From the NCBI GenBank assembly GCA_945893045.1, contig CAMDEA010000009.1, positions 24,192 to 88,191 on the forward strand: 64,000 bases of DNA, given 5' to 3'. Below, piece after piece: positions 42,108 through 50,930 of the stretch. Origin of the DNA: Planctomyces sp. SH-PL62 (GTDB taxonomy: Bacteria > Planctomycetota > Planctomycetia > Planctomycetales > Planctomycetaceae). Every line of letters starts with the position of its first letter. Within the stretch, counting starts at the first letter, position 1. Both the position numbers and the translations under genes were made by a program. The notes beneath the pieces are model-generated. The model saw only the letters and a program-made list of their open reading frames with translations. It was not told where the DNA came from and made no database searches.

Positions 42108-43733
42108 ATGGCGTTCGAGATGATCTGCGGTCAATGCCGCGGCAATTTGTTGGTTGAGCATTTCGGCGTCGTCGTCGCTTGCCCGCATTGCGGAGCGCAT
42201 CTGCACGTTCCCGATCCGGAGGCTCCCGCGGAACCCAGTCCGGTTTCGATCACGACTGAGCCAGCTCCGTTGCCAGTACCGGTTGCCGTGGAAGAGCCTG
42301 TCGCGCCGGCTCCCCTGAGTACTGACACGGAACCGCAACCGGCACCTCCCACCGAAGAAATGAGTGTCTACACCGGAGAAGAGTCTGAGCCGCCACCCTC
42401 GGTCGAGATCTCCGTGGTTCCGACGATCGCGGTGAGTGTCGAACCCGAAGCACAAGTACCGACCACGAGCGTCATCGAAGAGGCACCGGCTACCGCGACG
42501 GGCGATGGAGGCTTCTCGCTCTCCAAGTTGCTCGCCGCTTCCGCGACTGAGGAACCGACCACGGAGCCGACTCCGGAACCTGCGAGACAAGAACCGGATC
42601 TCAGTTCTCAGGTCGCCGTCTCCGAAGTCGCCGTCTCCGAAGTCACTGCGCCGATCGCAGCTTCTCTGCCAACCGAATCCGTCACGCCGCAAATCTCGCC
42701 AGAACCTGTGGCCGTCTCGGCCCCAGTGGTCAGCGAACCGGTCGCCGCTCCACTCAACGTCGCGGTTCCCTCCGGACTGTCAAACATCTTTGGTCCCTCT
42801 GATTCCGCATTGACCTTGCGTGAGACCGCCGCCGTCGCCGAGCAAACGGTCCATGTCGCCGCCGGCAGTCCGGCATCAGTCGCGGTCGCGGAAAGTGATC
42901 CACCATTCTCGGAAACTTTGGAAGTCAGCTCGTTCGCTGAGACGCCGTGTGCTGCCGTGCGAGCAACCGCACCCAGCCATCCGAAAAACCACCATCTGGT
43001 GACCCTTTCCAAGACGCTCTTTGTCGTCTTAATCAGTTACGCCAGCGCGATGACGTTGGGCTTTGGCTGGCTGCTGTACCTGATGAAATCGGGGGGCGCT
43101 GGTAATGCGCTGGATGCGTTGCCCGACCCCGTGCCCACCAAGAAAACCGGCTTCCTTTGGTATCCGCCGCTAACCGTGATGACGGCCGGGCACGATTTGG
43201 GGATCGGCGACTCGCAGCGGTTCGGCAACATCAAGGTGACGGTGTTGAAGGTGACTCGCGGTCCGATTCAGTTCCGGCATTTCTCCGACGCCAAACAAAC
43301 CCGGCCGCCAACGTTTCCCGTGCTCAAGCTGTGGTTGCGGTTTGAAAACGTTTCTGACGACCAAGAGATCGCACCGTTGGACGACCAACTGCTCTTCCAC
43401 CGGAGCGGCAACAACTACACCGAGTACAAGAGCAGTCAGTTCGTCTGCCGAGCCGATCAAAAGACCCTGCGGAAACCCAAGATCGTGATCGCCTATGACC
43501 ACGTCAGCGGCAGCGGCTGGGACTTGGCCAACTTGCCGCTCGACAAACCGCTCGTCCCGCACGAATCGCGCGAGTACTACGTGCCGACCGTCGAGCAGAA
43601 CCTCGACGATCTGACCGGTAAACTGGTCTGGCGCGTCCACATCCGCAAAGGCTACAGCACACGCGGCAACGGAGTGACGACCCTCTTCGAGGTCCACTTC
43701 GACAGCCAGGACATCCACGACGAACCCGCGTGA
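42108..43733 (+). CDS. Zinc-ribbon membrane protein with long acidic/proline-rich linker
   Basis: The 541-residue protein has an N-terminal treble-clef-like pair CGQCRGNLLVEHFGVVVACPHCG (CxxC...CxxC). About 270 residues of low-complexity Pro/Glu/Val/Thr sequence follow. One transmembrane helix sits near residues 303-328 (TLFVVLISYASAMTLGFGWLL). The C-terminal 200 residues form a beta-rich domain (LGIGDSQRFGNIKVTVLKVTRG; LKLWLRFENVSDDQEIAPLD) that resembles extracytoplasmic immunoglobulin-like domains. The zinc ribbon would be in the cytoplasm and the C-terminus outside. Function is unknown. Confidence 0.75.
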   Translation: MAFEMICGQCRGNLLVEHFGVVVACPHCGAHLHVPDPEAPAEPSPVSITTEPAPLPVPVAVEEPVAPAPLSTDTEPQPAPPTEEMSVYTGEESEPPPSVEISVVPTIAVSVEPEAQVPTTSVIEEAPATATGDGGFSLSKLLAASATEEPTTEPTPEPARQEPDLSSQVAVSEVAVSEVTAPIAASLPTESVTPQISPEPVAVSAPVVSEPVAAPLNVAVPSGLSNIFGPSDSALTLRETAAVAEQTVHVAAGSPASVAVAESDPPFSETLEVSSFAETPCAAVRATAPSHPKNHHLVTLSKTLFVVLISYASAMTLGFGWLLYLMKSGGAGNALDALPDPVPTKKTGFLWYPPLTVMTAGHDLGIGDSQRFGNIKVTVLKVTRGPIQFRHFSDAKQTRPPTFPVLKLWLRFENVSDDQEIAPLDDQLLFHRSGNNYTEYKSSQFVCRADQKTLRKPKIVIAYDHVSGSGWDLANLPLDKPLVPHESREYYVPTVEQNLDDLTGKLVWRVHIRKGYSTRGNGVTTLFEVHFDSQDIHDEPA

Positions 43734-43809
43734 TCGTAGCCCGTTTCGCCGTGATGAATGGGGTATTTATTGGGACTCGAATTGATGTTTGCGCTACTCA
43801 ACCCTTAGT

Positions 43810-43859
43810 CCGGACGCCTACGTCCGGACTTGCTGATTTGACCGGACGTAGGCGTCCGG
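43810..43859. repeat. Palindromic element, CCGGACG arms
   Basis: CCGGACGCCTACGTCCGG and CCGGACGTAGGCGTCCGG flank a 14-base spacer. Outer flanks have TTTATTGGG and CCCAATAAA arms, so the element is nested. It lies between two converging genes. Confidence 0.8.
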
Positions 43860-43899
43860 TCTACGCGCCAACATCAACTTTGCCCCCAATAAACATCTT

Positions 43900-45387
43900 T
43901 CACGGCGACGCGCGGTCGGTCCAAAAGCGCCGCGCGGCTTCGTGAGTTGGCAGCACTTCGCGACGTTCCTCGTCGGTCGTTAGCTTCGTGCGCAGGAAGT
44001 CGATTCGTTCCTCGGTCCATTGCCGGAAGAACTCGCACGACTCGCGGCTGATGCGCGGTTTCGATCCACCGATCTCGACATACCACGGGGCCGTCGAGGC
44101 GAAACGAAACGTCTGCGGCACGTCGGCAAATGCTCGCACCAAGAACCAGCCGCTCTCTTTGAGCATGATCTTCGCTGGGAACTTTTCGATCCTCTGCACG
44201 CGACCGTCCTGCACGAGTTCGATGGCGGCAATCGGATCGCGCGAATCGAGTTGGCCGTCGATGATCAGTTCCTTCGCGCCATCGAACTTAAAAACGTGAC
44301 CGGAAAGTTGACCGTCGGCCTTTAGCCGCAGCAACGGGCCGTTCGTGATCAACACGCGGCCCGCGCGGACTGCCGACCACCACTTGTCCCAAGACAATTC
44401 CCCGTCGACGTGCGCGTACATGCGGTTGTAGCCAACCGGATTCGGCAGCACGCCCGACGCGCTGCCCGCCGACGGAGGTAACCGGAATCCGGCGTTGAGC
44501 GCGTGGTAATAAATCGTCTGCGTCCACAAGCCGTTCCCGTGCGGTTCAGGGAATCGTTCGCGATCGCGCGGCCGGCCCCAGGCTTCGCCGGGGTAAACGC
44601 CGCCGCGGTGCATGTGATTGTTCGCGATGCCGACTGAATCGAGCTGACCGGTGCTCAGCCACATTGAAAAATCCCACCAGAAGGGCTTCTCCGCATCGAC
44701 CCACGCACCGGCCTTCTTTGCTTCGGCCAGCCATTTGGATGACGGCGGTGATTCGCGCTTCGATCCGGCAATTGGCAGCGGAGCACGCAGTCCCGAAAAC
44801 AACAGTGCCCCGCCACCTCGTTCGTCCTCGCCGCCGAGGATGTCGTACATCCGAGTCTTGTCGAACACCGTCACCGCTCGTTCCGGCAGAGCACGATCGG
44901 TCCACTGATTGCGATCATTCCACCACGTCTCGACGACCGCGACATGTAAGTCCTCCGCCCGCATCAGCAACTCGACATCGCCCAGCGGCCGATGCACGTG
45001 AGTCTCACCCGACCACCAACCTTCGCGAGCCAAGTCCACGATCCGTTTGAGCGACTCCGCAACCGGCAGCGTCTCGCCCGCTTTGACGACGACCTGTTGG
45101 CGAGCCGCCACGTACTCCGGCCCGCGCTCAATCTCGTACCGATATTCCCCCGCCGGCACTTGGACCTTGGCCGCGCCATCGCACACGAAATGATCTCTCC
45201 AAAACGGCAGCGTGATCCCCTCCGGCTTCACCGGCTTGCCCGCCGAGTCGATCAAATGAATCCGACACGGCACCGCCTCCTTCGTCGTCGCATCCTTCAC
45301 CGCGAACTCAATCGTCCCCGGCGAGTCCGCTCCCATCAGCAACGGCACCACGACGACCAACAACCAGCAAACGTGTCTCATCATCAT
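43900..45387 (-). CDS. Exported CehA/McbA-type (PHP-like) metallohydrolase
   Basis: The 495-residue protein begins with three Met codons (ATG at 45387, AGAGGA upstream) and a signal peptide ending near GADSPG. A beta domain occupies residues 20-115, followed by WWSGETHVHRPLGDVELLMRA. This His-rich motif marks the metal site of CehA/McbA proteins and the PHP superfamily. The remaining domain has WSTGQLD and a C-terminal cap. It probably hydrolyses an ester or phosphoester in the periplasm; substrate unknown. Confidence 0.75.
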   Translation of the reverse strand: MMMRHVCWLLVVVVPLLMGADSPGTIEFAVKDATTKEAVPCRIHLIDSAGKPVKPEGITLPFWRDHFVCDGAAKVQVPAGEYRYEIERGPEYVAARQQVVVKAGETLPVAESLKRIVDLAREGWWSGETHVHRPLGDVELLMRAEDLHVAVVETWWNDRNQWTDRALPERAVTVFDKTRMYDILGGEDERGGGALLFSGLRAPLPIAGSKRESPPSSKWLAEAKKAGAWVDAEKPFWWDFSMWLSTGQLDSVGIANNHMHRGGVYPGEAWGRPRDRERFPEPHGNGLWTQTIYYHALNAGFRLPPSAGSASGVLPNPVGYNRMYAHVDGELSWDKWWSAVRAGRVLITNGPLLRLKADGQLSGHVFKFDGAKELIIDGQLDSRDPIAAIELVQDGRVQRIEKFPAKIMLKESGWFLVRAFADVPQTFRFASTAPWYVEIGGSKPRISRESCEFFRQWTEERIDFLRTKLTTDEERREVLPTHEAARRFWTDRASP

Positions 45388-45454
45388 TCCTCTTTTTGGC
45401 TGCCGCGTGATGAATGGAGAATAAGCACTCCCAAAACGCTGGAACCGTCACCGC

Positions 45455-46294
45455 TCACTCGCTGACCTTCCTTTGGAACAGCCGATGCGGCCCATCCGGT
45501 TTCAAATGTTCCACGAGTATCTCGAACGGGATAAGCACCTCCCGTGTTTCGTTGGCAGAGGGTGGATAGAACGTGACTCCAGCAGGAGTGAGCGACAAGG
45601 ATGTCAGATTGTGGTAATCAAAGCTTGTCCAAGCCCCGTCCTCAATGCCTTGGCGTTTTAAGTCCGCAACGCAGAACTTGGAGACAACCTCAACCCAATC
45701 TTTGCCGTCAAACAGTTCGTCACGGTGAAGCGTTTGCCACTCTCCATCTCGGTTCACGAGAGTGTGACCGCTCAACGATTCCCAGGGGCCGGACTCGAAG
45801 AACTCGGAAGTGCTTTCTCGCAGTGAAACCGCGAAGTCCGTGTAAAAGAGCAATTGAATGGCGCTGCGTCTGCACCGGATGTCACCTCGAATTCTGATGC
45901 TGTCCCACCATTTCAAACGATGGAACCCGCTGAAGAATTCCTCCTCCCCACGCACCTCTGCGAGCAATTGTTTTGAGAGCTTTCCGTGCAGGGCGTCGGA
46001 CTCTGTGAAGACCGGATACCGCCCCTCAAAGTCGCTGCTCACACCCCGACCGAAAAGCGAAAACCCTCTGTATCGACTCAGCGACCAAACCTCGCCGATC
46101 TTTCGCCGCTGTCTCGTCACTGATTCATTCTCGTGTCCGGGCAACGAATCCGACCAAATCGGCTCGACGAATTCCAGCCGCTCGCTCCGGACCTTCCACG
46201 AGACAAGACCGCCCAACGCGACTGTGATCACGCTCAGCAGCAATAGCCAGCGCCACAGTTTGAACTTGGCGGAAGTTGGCTCCGGCGGTTCCAT
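45455..46294 (-). CDS. Hypothetical single-pass membrane protein
   Basis: I do not recognise this 279-residue protein. It has a transmembrane helix at about residues 13-32 (LWRWLLLLSVITVALGGLVSW) and a hydrophilic C-terminal part that lies outside the cytoplasm, rich in Trp, Phe and charged residues. The ATG at 46294 is the first in frame. It is upstream of the CehA-like gene by about 70 bases on the same strand. Confidence 0.6.
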   Translation of the reverse strand: MEPPEPTSAKFKLWRWLLLLSVITVALGGLVSWKVRSERLEFVEPIWSDSLPGHENESVTRQRRKIGEVWSLSRYRGFSLFGRGVSSDFEGRYPVFTESDALHGKLSKQLLAEVRGEEEFFSGFHRLKWWDSIRIRGDIRCRRSAIQLLFYTDFAVSLRESTSEFFESGPWESLSGHTLVNRDGEWQTLHRDELFDGKDWVEVVSKFCVADLKRQGIEDGAWTSFDYHNLTSLSLTPAGVTFYPPSANETREVLIPFEILVEHLKPDGPHRLFQRKVSE

Positions 46295-46337
46295 GAAACG
46301 GCCCCTTCGCGCGGATGGCGTTCAGGTCCAATCTTCG

Positions 46338-46466
46338 GAGTCGGTGCGAAATAAGTTCTGTAGCGGAACGGCGCGAGCCGTCCGGTGTCGGTCATTCGTC
46401 GCCCGAAACCGGAGGGCTTGCGCCCTGCCGCTACATCAAATTCGGGACGTTATTTCGCACCGACTC
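46338..46466. repeat. Nested palindromic element that ends a toxin-like frame
   Basis: GAGTCGGTGCGAAATAA (46338-46354) and its complement (46450-46466) form the outer arms. GTAGCGG and CCGCTAC are inner arms. On the minus strand its end supplies the TAA of the small PIN-like frame. Confidence 0.8.
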
Positions 46467-46524
46467 CTTCGGTGCGAATGTCGGGGAGCACTGCGAAATC
46501 GTGATCGGTCGTGAGCAGAATCAT
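46450..46524 (-). pseudogene. Remnant of a PIN-type toxin gene
   Basis: The 24-codon frame begins with an ATG that overlaps the stop of the antitoxin-like gene (ATGA), the classical toxin-antitoxin layout. It contains ILLTTDHDF, which resembles the late acidic motif of PIN-domain ribonucleases. It stops in the inserted palindromic element, and most of the toxin is missing. Its closeness to the element suggests inactivation by insertion. It is too short to be certain. Confidence 0.35.
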
Positions 46525-46745
46525 CGGGCTTCCTGATCGGCCTGCATCAGCGCGGCATCTAATTCCTCAATGTCTTCCGTCCGTACTTCCGCCGCGTGAG
46601 CTTCCATTTCGTCATGCCAGCGCGTCAACGCGGCAGCGGACTCGCCGACCGTGCATTCCACGAGCAGCTCTGTTCCGTCAATCCAGGTTGGCGGAACCGC
46701 ATCGACAGGTTCGATGGTTCCGCTGCGGTACACGGCTCGAATCAT
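46521..46745 (-). CDS. Small antitoxin-like protein (DUF104/AF2212-like)
   Basis: The 74-residue protein starts at ATG 46745 with GAGGAG six bases before it. The opening MIRAVYRSGTIEPVDAVP followed by GTELLVEC matches the beta-strand N-terminus of AF2212-like antitoxins. The acidic helix at the end could bind a PIN toxin. The toxin gene downstream is only a remnant. Confidence 0.65.
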   Translation of the reverse strand: MIRAVYRSGTIEPVDAVPPTWIDGTELLVECTVGESAAALTRWHDEMEAHAAEVRTEDIEELDAALMQADQEAR

Positions 46746-46817
46746 GGGACGCTCCTCATTCACGACGATTTTCAAGTCGCCACCGAGTTTATCAGTACCT
46801 CAACGTGTCGGAGAACT

Positions 46818-48233
46818 TCAGCCTGGAATCAATTCCGGCAGCGGCCGGTGATCGCCGACGAGGTATTGCGGGCGGCCGGCGAGGTCGGTGAATTGCGTGG
46901 TGGTGACATCAATTCCCAGCCGCTGATAGAGCGTGGCGAAGACGTCGCGGAAATGGACTGGGCGGGTGAGCGGTTCCTCGGCCCAGCGCGTGGTGGAGCC
47001 GAGGACTTGGCCGGAACGCAGACCGCCTCCGGCCACGAGTGCGGCACCCACCTTGGGCCAGTGGTCGCGGCCGGCATTCTGGTTGATCTTCGGAGTGCGG
47101 CCGAACTCGCCCCAGGCGACGACGGCGATGTCATCCAGCAGGCCGCGCTCTTCGAGGTCTTGGATCAACGCGGACAGTCCGAGATCAAGCAGCGGCAATG
47201 TCCCGCGAGCTTCGGTGAAGATGTCCTTATGCCAATCCCAGTTGAAGTCCCCCGATAACATGCGTCCGAACGGCCAACGGGTGAAGGCGAGCGTGACGCA
47301 ACGAGCACCCGCTTCGATCACTCGCCGAGCCAAGAGGAACTGATCTAACAGCGTCTTGCCTCCACGCTCGTTCGGATAACGGCGATCCAGACCGTAGCGC
47401 TGGCGAACGGCACCATCCTCGCGGCTCAGGTCGAGCGCCTCGGCCAAGCGCGGGGACGTGAGGACTTCCAGCGCCTGCCGATGAAACTCTTCGAGGCCAT
47501 CCATCAGTCCACCGCGATCAACCTGTCGGCGGAATTGGTCAAAGCTGGACAACAACTCCTGGCGATCCGCGAGGCGACGCAGACTGGCTCCATTCAACGT
47601 GATGTTTCGGCGATCAACGCCTTGCACCTCAAAGCCGGCATGAGCCGCGCCGAGATATCCCGGCTGAGTCGGCGGAGTGCGGAGAATGAATCGCGCATCA
47701 GGATCAATGGGAGTCAGATCGACAGCAGGCGGAACGCCCGGCACGCGCGGACCGAATTGTTTGGAAAGCACCGAGGCCATCGACGGCCAATCGCCTGGAG
47801 GATATCCCGGCACGATGGGTGACGAGACCATCGGCGGATGCGATTCCCAACCGGTCGAGCACCAATGCGTGTTGTGATCGTCACGGAAGCCAACCAGCGA
47901 GCGGATGAGCGTCAGCTTGTCGGTCATCGACGCCAGCCGAGGCAGCAATTCGCAGATGTCGATGCCCGGCACGTTCGTGGCGATCGGCCGAAACTCACCG
48001 CGAATCTCCGCCGGAGCGTCTGGTTTCAAATCGAGCGAATCCAAGTGCGTCGGACCACCAGGCAACAGGATCATGATGATCCCCTTCGCCGAGTTCTTCG
48101 CACCACTGGCTGATTCAGCTCGCAGGATTTCCGGCAGCCCCAGGCCACCCAGCGCCAGTCCGCCAATGCTCAGACAACTGCGACGCGACATTCCATCGCA
48201 GAATTGCGACTCCGATCCGGCGATGGTCAGCAT
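46818..48233 (-). CDS. DUF1501 family exported protein
   Basis: The 471-residue protein starts at ATG 48233 behind AGAGGAT. The twin-arginine signal is GMSRRSCLSIGGLALGGLGL. The family segments are IIMILLPGGPTHLDSLDLKPD, then VAWGEFGRTPKINQNAGRDHWPK and GVDVTT-like C-terminal sequence. It is a paralogue of the DUF1501 protein at 32-33 kb but has no cytochrome partner next to it. Confidence 0.9.
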   Translation of the reverse strand: MLTIAGSESQFCDGMSRRSCLSIGGLALGGLGLPEILRAESASGAKNSAKGIIMILLPGGPTHLDSLDLKPDAPAEIRGEFRPIATNVPGIDICELLPRLASMTDKLTLIRSLVGFRDDHNTHWCSTGWESHPPMVSSPIVPGYPPGDWPSMASVLSKQFGPRVPGVPPAVDLTPIDPDARFILRTPPTQPGYLGAAHAGFEVQGVDRRNITLNGASLRRLADRQELLSSFDQFRRQVDRGGLMDGLEEFHRQALEVLTSPRLAEALDLSREDGAVRQRYGLDRRYPNERGGKTLLDQFLLARRVIEAGARCVTLAFTRWPFGRMLSGDFNWDWHKDIFTEARGTLPLLDLGLSALIQDLEERGLLDDIAVVAWGEFGRTPKINQNAGRDHWPKVGAALVAGGGLRSGQVLGSTTRWAEEPLTRPVHFRDVFATLYQRLGIDVTTTQFTDLAGRPQYLVGDHRPLPELIPG

Positions 48234-48338
48234 GGTCGAATCCTCTCGCGACTGAGGGACGCATCAAACATCGCCAATCTACCGGTGCCGGCACGGACTC
48301 GCAACGAGTTCTTCAAGAAGAGGTCGGCAGTGCCAACC

Positions 48339-49403
48339 TCACCACGCCGCATCGTGGCAGGCCAATTCTTGCAGATTGCCTTGCACCACCGACTGCGGAC
48401 AGGACCAGACATAAAAGAACATCGCTTCTCGGATCGCGCGTTCGGCGGGATGTCCGCTGACAAAGCCGGTCCCCTTCGCGGCAGCGAGATATCCTTGAGC
48501 TAGGCGAGTGACATAGGAATTCGCTCGCAACCGAATCTGCTCCGCCGACCACGCATCCGACTCACCGCGACCGGCGGCTAACAAGGCGTGCTCCAACGAG
48601 TCCTCTTCATCGGTCAGTTGTGAGAGGACCGGTTTCAAACTCGGCGTCTGCTCCAACTCGTCACGCAGAGCGCGCAGCGTTGATCGAGCGGTGCCCAATG
48701 CGAGCGCCGATGTCGTCAGCGATCCGGTCCCTCCGCGGCTGCCGATCTTCAGCACCTCTGGAGCAGGCCCGGCGACGATCTGTTCCGAGCAGACCATCAC
48801 GTCATGCAACTCGATCGGTCCTGTCTGAGACGCCGTCAGCGCCAGAAAGGGCAACGGCGCGGCGACCTTCAAACCGGGATCGGTGGTTTCAATCGCGGCC
48901 AGCAGTTGCTCACCATTGGGAGTGGTTCCGCCGACCACAATCAATTGAGCCGCCATTGCACCGGTCACCCACGGGATTCGACCGCTCAGCCGATAGCCCG
49001 ATTCGACGGGTTGCGCCATCACCGCCGGTCCAGGACCGCGCGATCGCGATGTCGTCAGATGCGAGATGCCCACCGTCGTGAAACATTCTCCGCGAGCCAA
49101 TCGCGGCAACCACGCTTCTTGAAGTTCCTCACAGCCGCACGTCACCAGCTTCTGCACGGCCGAGTTGAATTGCGTCAGAATGAATGCGCTCGTCAGGCAA
49201 GCGTCCGCCAGTTCAAGGTATCCGGTGAGAAGGTCCGGTTCCTCGAGTTCGCTGCCGCCCCATCGCCGAGGGATCTGCCAGCCGAACACACCCGCATCCG
49301 CCAGCCGAGCCATCTGCCGAACCGGCCATTCGCCAGACGGTTCGAGGTCGTCGCGCCATGAAGCCAAATCGGTCAGCATTGAAGAGGAAGTCATGCCGGT
49401 CAT
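48339..49403 (-). CDS. Acyl-CoA dehydrogenase family protein
   Basis: The 354-residue protein has the all-helical N-terminus (GVFGWQIPRRWGGSELEEPDLLTG) and the middle beta domain (FTTVGISHLTTS; GYRLSGRIPWVTGA). The C-terminal helical domain is also present. Members are flavoproteins that oxidise acyl-CoA or related substrates. I cannot identify the catalytic Glu with confidence, and the protein is shorter than typical enzymes (about 380). It could act on a non-CoA substrate. The start is uncertain (49403 or 49394). Confidence 0.78.
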   Translation of the reverse strand: MTGMTSSSMLTDLASWRDDLEPSGEWPVRQMARLADAGVFGWQIPRRWGGSELEEPDLLTGYLELADACLTSAFILTQFNSAVQKLVTCGCEELQEAWLPRLARGECFTTVGISHLTTSRSRGPGPAVMAQPVESGYRLSGRIPWVTGAMAAQLIVVGGTTPNGEQLLAAIETTDPGLKVAAPLPFLALTASQTGPIELHDVMVCSEQIVAGPAPEVLKIGSRGGTGSLTTSALALGTARSTLRALRDELEQTPSLKPVLSQLTDEEDSLEHALLAAGRGESDAWSAEQIRLRANSYVTRLAQGYLAAAKGTGFVSGHPAERAIREAMFFYVWSCPQSVVQGNLQELACHDAAW

Positions 49404-49470
49404 TCGACTGGTAGCGAATCAGGAACACAAGCATTCGGAAAGCTGCTGGGGAATTCTTCCAGACGCAGCC

Positions 49471-49550
49471 GTAGGGTGGTGTCGAGTCATCGAGACCCAC
49501 CAGAATGAAGCCCGTACTTGGTGGGTCTCGATGACTCGACCACACCCTAC
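49471..49550. repeat. Inverted repeat, arms GTAGGGTGG
   Basis: Nearly perfect 32-base arms (49471-49502 and 49519-49550) start GTAGGGTGGTGTCGAGTCAT. It lies in the short gap between divergent genes, just upstream of the RidA gene. Confidence 0.8.
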
Positions 49551-49575
49551 GATCTCTGCTCAAAAGGATTCGCAC

Positions 49576-49977
49576 ATGAATGTTGAATTCCTCAATCCGC
49601 CGACGTTGTGTCCGACGTTTGGCTGGTCGCACGTCGTCAGCGCGACGGGAGGCAAGACGATTCACATCTCAGGCCAAGTCGGCATCAATGAGCGCGGCGA
49701 AGTCGTTGGTCGAGGCGACTTGAAAGCGCAGACCGAGCAGGCATTCCACAACATCACGCTTGCGTTAGCAGCAGTCGGAGCGACGTTTCGCGACGTCGTG
49801 AAGACGAGTCTTTTTGTGGTGGGGCTCAAAGCGGAGCATGTGCCGATCATCCGCGAAGTTCGCGGCCGCTACGTCTCGGCCGAGCATCCGCCCGCCAGCA
49901 CGCTCGTCGGTGTCTCCGCTCTCGTTGGCCCCGACTGGCTGATCGAAATCGAAGCTGTCGCGGTGATCGCCGAGTGA
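49576..49977 (+). CDS. RidA family protein
   Basis: The 133-residue protein starts at ATG 49576 with AAAGGA eight bases upstream; longer in-frame starts from 49165 would read through the acyl-CoA dehydrogenase region. HISGQVGINERGEVVG and a late PPASTLVGVSALVGPDWLIEIEAVAV match the RidA/YjgF family. Family members hydrolyse reactive imines and enamines. In this copy the usual Arg of RTSVGV/RxxV is replaced in STLVGVSAL, so its deaminase activity is uncertain. Confidence 0.85.
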   Translation: MNVEFLNPPTLCPTFGWSHVVSATGGKTIHISGQVGINERGEVVGRGDLKAQTEQAFHNITLALAAVGATFRDVVKTSLFVVGLKAEHVPIIREVRGRYVSAEHPPASTLVGVSALVGPDWLIEIEAVAVIAE

Positions 49978-50008
49978 CGGTCGCAAATTCAGAGCCGTGA
50001 TCGTTATT

Positions 50009-50123
50009 GCCGGTTGAAAAACTCGGAAAGATGTAACCCGAAGCGTGAGCGAGGGTCGGAAACTCCAAGAATTCTGGAGTCGAACTCCCTCGCTCACGCT
50101 TCGGGTTACATTTTTCAACCGGC
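50009..50123. repeat. Nested palindromic element (TGTAACCCGAAGCG family), copy 3
   Basis: Outer arms GCCGGTTGAAAAA and TTTTTCAACCGGC enclose the same inner arms TGTAACCCGAAGCG seen at 26875 and 50852. The outer arms differ from those of the other copies, so the inner unit combines with different frames. Confidence 0.85.
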
Positions 50124-50138
50124 TGGTGCGCGAACGGA

Positions 50139-50420
50139 TCAGTCTTGTTCCGTCTGCATTTTGAGTTCGTCGCGCTCTTTGCGAGTCGCTTCCAGATCGA
50201 ACATCAGATACTTGATGTCGAGCCGCAATTGTGAGAGCGCCTCTTGCACCAACGCCAGAATGCGGCGGCGACGGCGAACCGATTCGACGACTCGGCAGTA
50301 CGCCGTTTCCAAATCTTTTTGCAACGGCGCGGGCAAGTCGGCGATTTTTTGGGCGAGGTCCACCAGTTCGCGAGGCAAATCGCTCTCACCGGTGTCGGGA
50401 AATCGTGGTGTGTTGGTCAT
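50139..50420 (-). CDS. Small coiled-coil protein, function unknown
   Basis: The 93-residue protein starts at ATG 50420 behind AGGAGT. It is rich in charged residues and forms long helices (LVDLAQKIADLPAPLQKDLETAY; RRRRRILALVQEALSQLRLDI). I recognise no family. The codon use is like that of its neighbours. Confidence 0.6.
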   Translation of the reverse strand: MTNTPRFPDTGESDLPRELVDLAQKIADLPAPLQKDLETAYCRVVESVRRRRRILALVQEALSQLRLDIKYLMFDLEATRKERDELKMQTEQD

Positions 50421-50800
50421 GGCGGGGGACTCCTGGATTATTCCGGCCGAAGTGAGTTCAGATTCTGTGCCGCGTCACGGGAATCTACAAGCGAAAACTC
50501 TAAGCGCGTTGAGACCACAAGAGTTGCGTCTTTCCAGAAGACACAGGTCCGGTCGTGTCGGTCGCAGCGATTGGCGCGGACCTCATCTTGGCCCGTTTTG
50601 CAACCTCTAATAGATTCCCGAACTTACAGCGAAACGACGGGAGGAAGCGTTCTTTCCGAATGTTCAGCCCGATGGCAACAACGCAACACGCGCCTGTTTC
50701 GCAAAGTAAACAAATCTCGGCCGGCGGAAGTCCGGTTGTTCCGGTCGCGCAAAATTCATGGACGGATTGTTCACCCAGGCAGCGACTCCACAAACCGCCA
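50421..50800. other. Intergenic region without recognisable genes
   Basis: I see no coding region with domain similarity. The sequence is less GC-biased than the flanks. It ends at the palindromic element at 50801. Confidence 0.4.
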
Positions 50801-50930
50801 AGCCGAGATTATTCATGGCCTACTCATTGGGGAGAGCAGCGTGCTGCGAAATAACCCGAAGCGTCAGCGAGGGAGTGTGTGATGGCTCCCGCGCTGACGC
50901 TTCGGGTTACATCGCGGCCATGAATAATCT
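50801..50930. repeat. MITE-like composite palindromic element, copy 2, overlapping a start codon
   Basis: Outer arms AGCCGAGATTATTCATGG and CCATGAATAATCT enclose inner arms TAACCCGAAGCGTCAGCG (50852-50869) and its complement (50892-50909). It is the same composite as copy 1 but inverted. The CCATGAATAATC end holds the ATG (50920) of the next gene. Confidence 0.85.
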
